Below, one piece after another: positions 5,202-6,259 of a stretch of DNA of 6,259 nt (position 1 is its first letter; every line of letters starts with the position of its first letter). Both the position numbers and the translations under genes were made by a program. The stretch comes from Alistipes sp. (GTDB lineage Bacteria; Bacteroidota; Bacteroidia; Bacteroidales; Rikenellaceae). The notes under the pieces were generated by a model. The model had not been told where the DNA came from and ran no database searches. It saw only the letters and a list, made by a program, of their open reading frames with translations. The DNA lies in contig JAFYQY010000005.1 of NCBI GenBank assembly GCA_017559685.1, positions 1-6,259 on the forward strand, in the 5' to 3' direction.

Positions 5202-6259
5202 ATGAAACGCACACTCTGCATATTGGCACTCCTCTGCCCTGCTCTCTCCCTCTCGGCACAACCGAAGTGGGAGAAGGTGGATAAAGGCCCATATATTGAG
5301 ATTAACCAGCAGGGTGGTCGCTCTCTCGGCTACAACCAGAATTCGGGTGTAACGATTTTGGAGGTTGACGGTTTTGCATTCAAAGACCTCAACCGTAACG
5401 GCAAACTCGACAAGTACGAAGATTGGCGACTTTCGTCCGAGGAGCGTGCCAAAGATTTGGCTTCGCAACTCTCGTTGGAGGAGATTGCGGGATTGATGCT
5501 CTACTCTTCGCACCAGGCACTCCCTGCACTTGAGGATGGAAATAAGAAGGGTACCTACAATGGCAGTGTGTTCAGCAAATCGTACGCTTCGCCAGCCGAT
5601 TTGACCGATCAGCAGATTGAGTTTATCGTTAAGGATAAGGTGCGCCACATCCTCATTACGAAGGTACAGAGCCCATACGTGGCAGCCGAGTGGAACAACA
5701 AGGTGCAAGCCTTGTGCGAGAGCCTTGATCACGGTATTCCGGCAAACAACTCGTCAGACCCACGTCACGGACTTATCTCCGACGATGAGTTCAACGCAGG
5801 TAGCGGCGGTAAGATTTCGGTTTGGCCTGGATTGCTCGGTATGGCGGCGACGTTCGATCCTGCCGTAGCAAAGCGTTTTGGAGAGGTGGCTTCGACCGAG
5901 TATCGCCACTTGGGTATGGCAACGGCTCTTTCACCACAGATTGACCTTGCAACCGAGCCTCGTTGGCGTCGTGCAGTAGCAACCTTTGGCGAAGGCTCGA
6001 AGTTGGCTACCGATATCGCTCGCACCTATACCGATGGTTTCCAAACCTCGAAGGGCGCAGATGCTCGTGAGGGTGCGTGGGGTGTAAATAGCGTGAATGC
6101 TATGGTCAAGCATTGGCCTGGGGGCGCAACGGGCGAGGGTGGACGTGATGCCCACTTCTCGTTTGGAAAGTTTGCCGTATATCCGGGCAACAATTTCGAG
6201 GAGCACCTCCTTCCGTTTACCGAGGGAGCATTCAAACTCGATGGCGGTACCGAGCAAGC
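5202..6259 (+). CDS. Secreted GH3 beta-glucosidase-like glycosidase, 3' part outside window
   Basis: The first 352 codons are open to the right edge; GH3 enzymes usually run 700-900 residues, so half or more is missing. Residues 1-19 are a signal peptide ending SLSA before Q20, a common Bacteroidota cleavage site. An EF-hand-like calcium loop follows: D62, N64, N66, D70 and E73 in DLNRNGKLDKYEDW (62-75). The GH3 barrel starts at about 80 with ERAKDLASQLSLEEIAGLML (81-100), then DPRHGL (186-191), WPGLLGMAATFD (208-219), SPQIDLATEPRWRR (244-257) and TFGE (261-264). KHWPGG (303-308) is the family KH(F/W)PG block, whose Lys and His bind the terminal sugar, followed by GRDAH (314-318). The nucleophile Asp and acid/base Glu lie outside. 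It should release terminal glucose, or another beta-linked sugar, outside the cytoplasm. The 9-base gap after the SGNH gene implies co-transcription. Confidence 0.9.
   Translation, partial: MKRTLCILALLCPALSLSAQPKWEKVDKGPYIEINQQGGRSLGYNQNSGVTILEVDGFAFKDLNRNGKLDKYEDWRLSSEERAKDLASQLSLEEIAGLMLYSSHQALPALEDGNKKGTYNGSVFSKSYASPADLTDQQIEFIVKDKVRHILITKVQSPYVAAEWNNKVQALCESLDHGIPANNSSDPRHGLISDDEFNAGSGGKISVWPGLLGMAATFDPAVAKRFGEVASTEYRHLGMATALSPQIDLATEPRWRRAVATFGEGSKLATDIARTYTDGFQTSKGADAREGAWGVNSVNAMVKHWPGGATGEGGRDAHFSFGKFAVYPGNNFEEHLLPFTEGAFKLDGGTEQ

Noticed and set aside
5019..5732. A 237-codon minus-strand frame under the SGNH and GH3 genes
   Set aside because: It spans the junction of two well-supported plus-strand genes and shows no coherent domain.

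Overview
The window looks like chromosomal DNA from a gut-type Bacteroidota, most likely order Bacteroidales and possibly Alistipes-like. The evidence is a near-consensus Bacteroides promoter (TTTG, 19 bases, TAnnTTTG), A-rich leaders without Shine-Dalgarno sites, secreted glycosidases with short Sec signal peptides (one ending in Ser-Ala/Gln), and codon use rich in TCG, GAG and CTC. The genus is a guess; the phylum-level call is well supported.

Six protein genes fill the window in two divergent groups that part at a 158-base intergenic region (3203-3360). Leftwards on the minus strand are a short-chain polyprenyl diphosphate synthase (2225-3202), a U32-family protein that is probably an RNA-hydroxylation enzyme rather than a protease (907-2148), and the first 298 codons of a secreted GH36 alpha-galactosidase-like protein that leaves the left edge (1-896). 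Rightwards on the plus strand are a ROK-family sugar kinase, probably glucokinase (3361-4368), a secreted SGNH/GDSL hydrolase (4434-5192), and the first 352 codons of a secreted GH3 beta-glucosidase-like enzyme that leaves the right edge (5202-6259).

The intergenic region carries a strong promoter for the kinase and a facing -7 box for the synthase group. The two overlap within about 50 bases. An 18-base imperfect palindrome lies on the kinase -7 box and expected transcription start. A GC-rich hairpin separates the kinase from the SGNH gene, but its T-rich flank is on the wrong side for a rightward intrinsic terminator.

The plus-strand genes fit one job: the SGNH esterase strips acyl groups and the GH3 enzyme releases glucose from a beta-glucoside outside the cytoplasm, then the kinase phosphorylates glucose inside. 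The minus-strand group mixes housekeeping functions (isoprenoid synthesis, RNA modification) with a secreted glycosidase. I see no mobile element, CRISPR array, RNA gene or disrupted gene, and nothing here that I would call a new biological system. The points worth a second look are regulatory or concern precise function.
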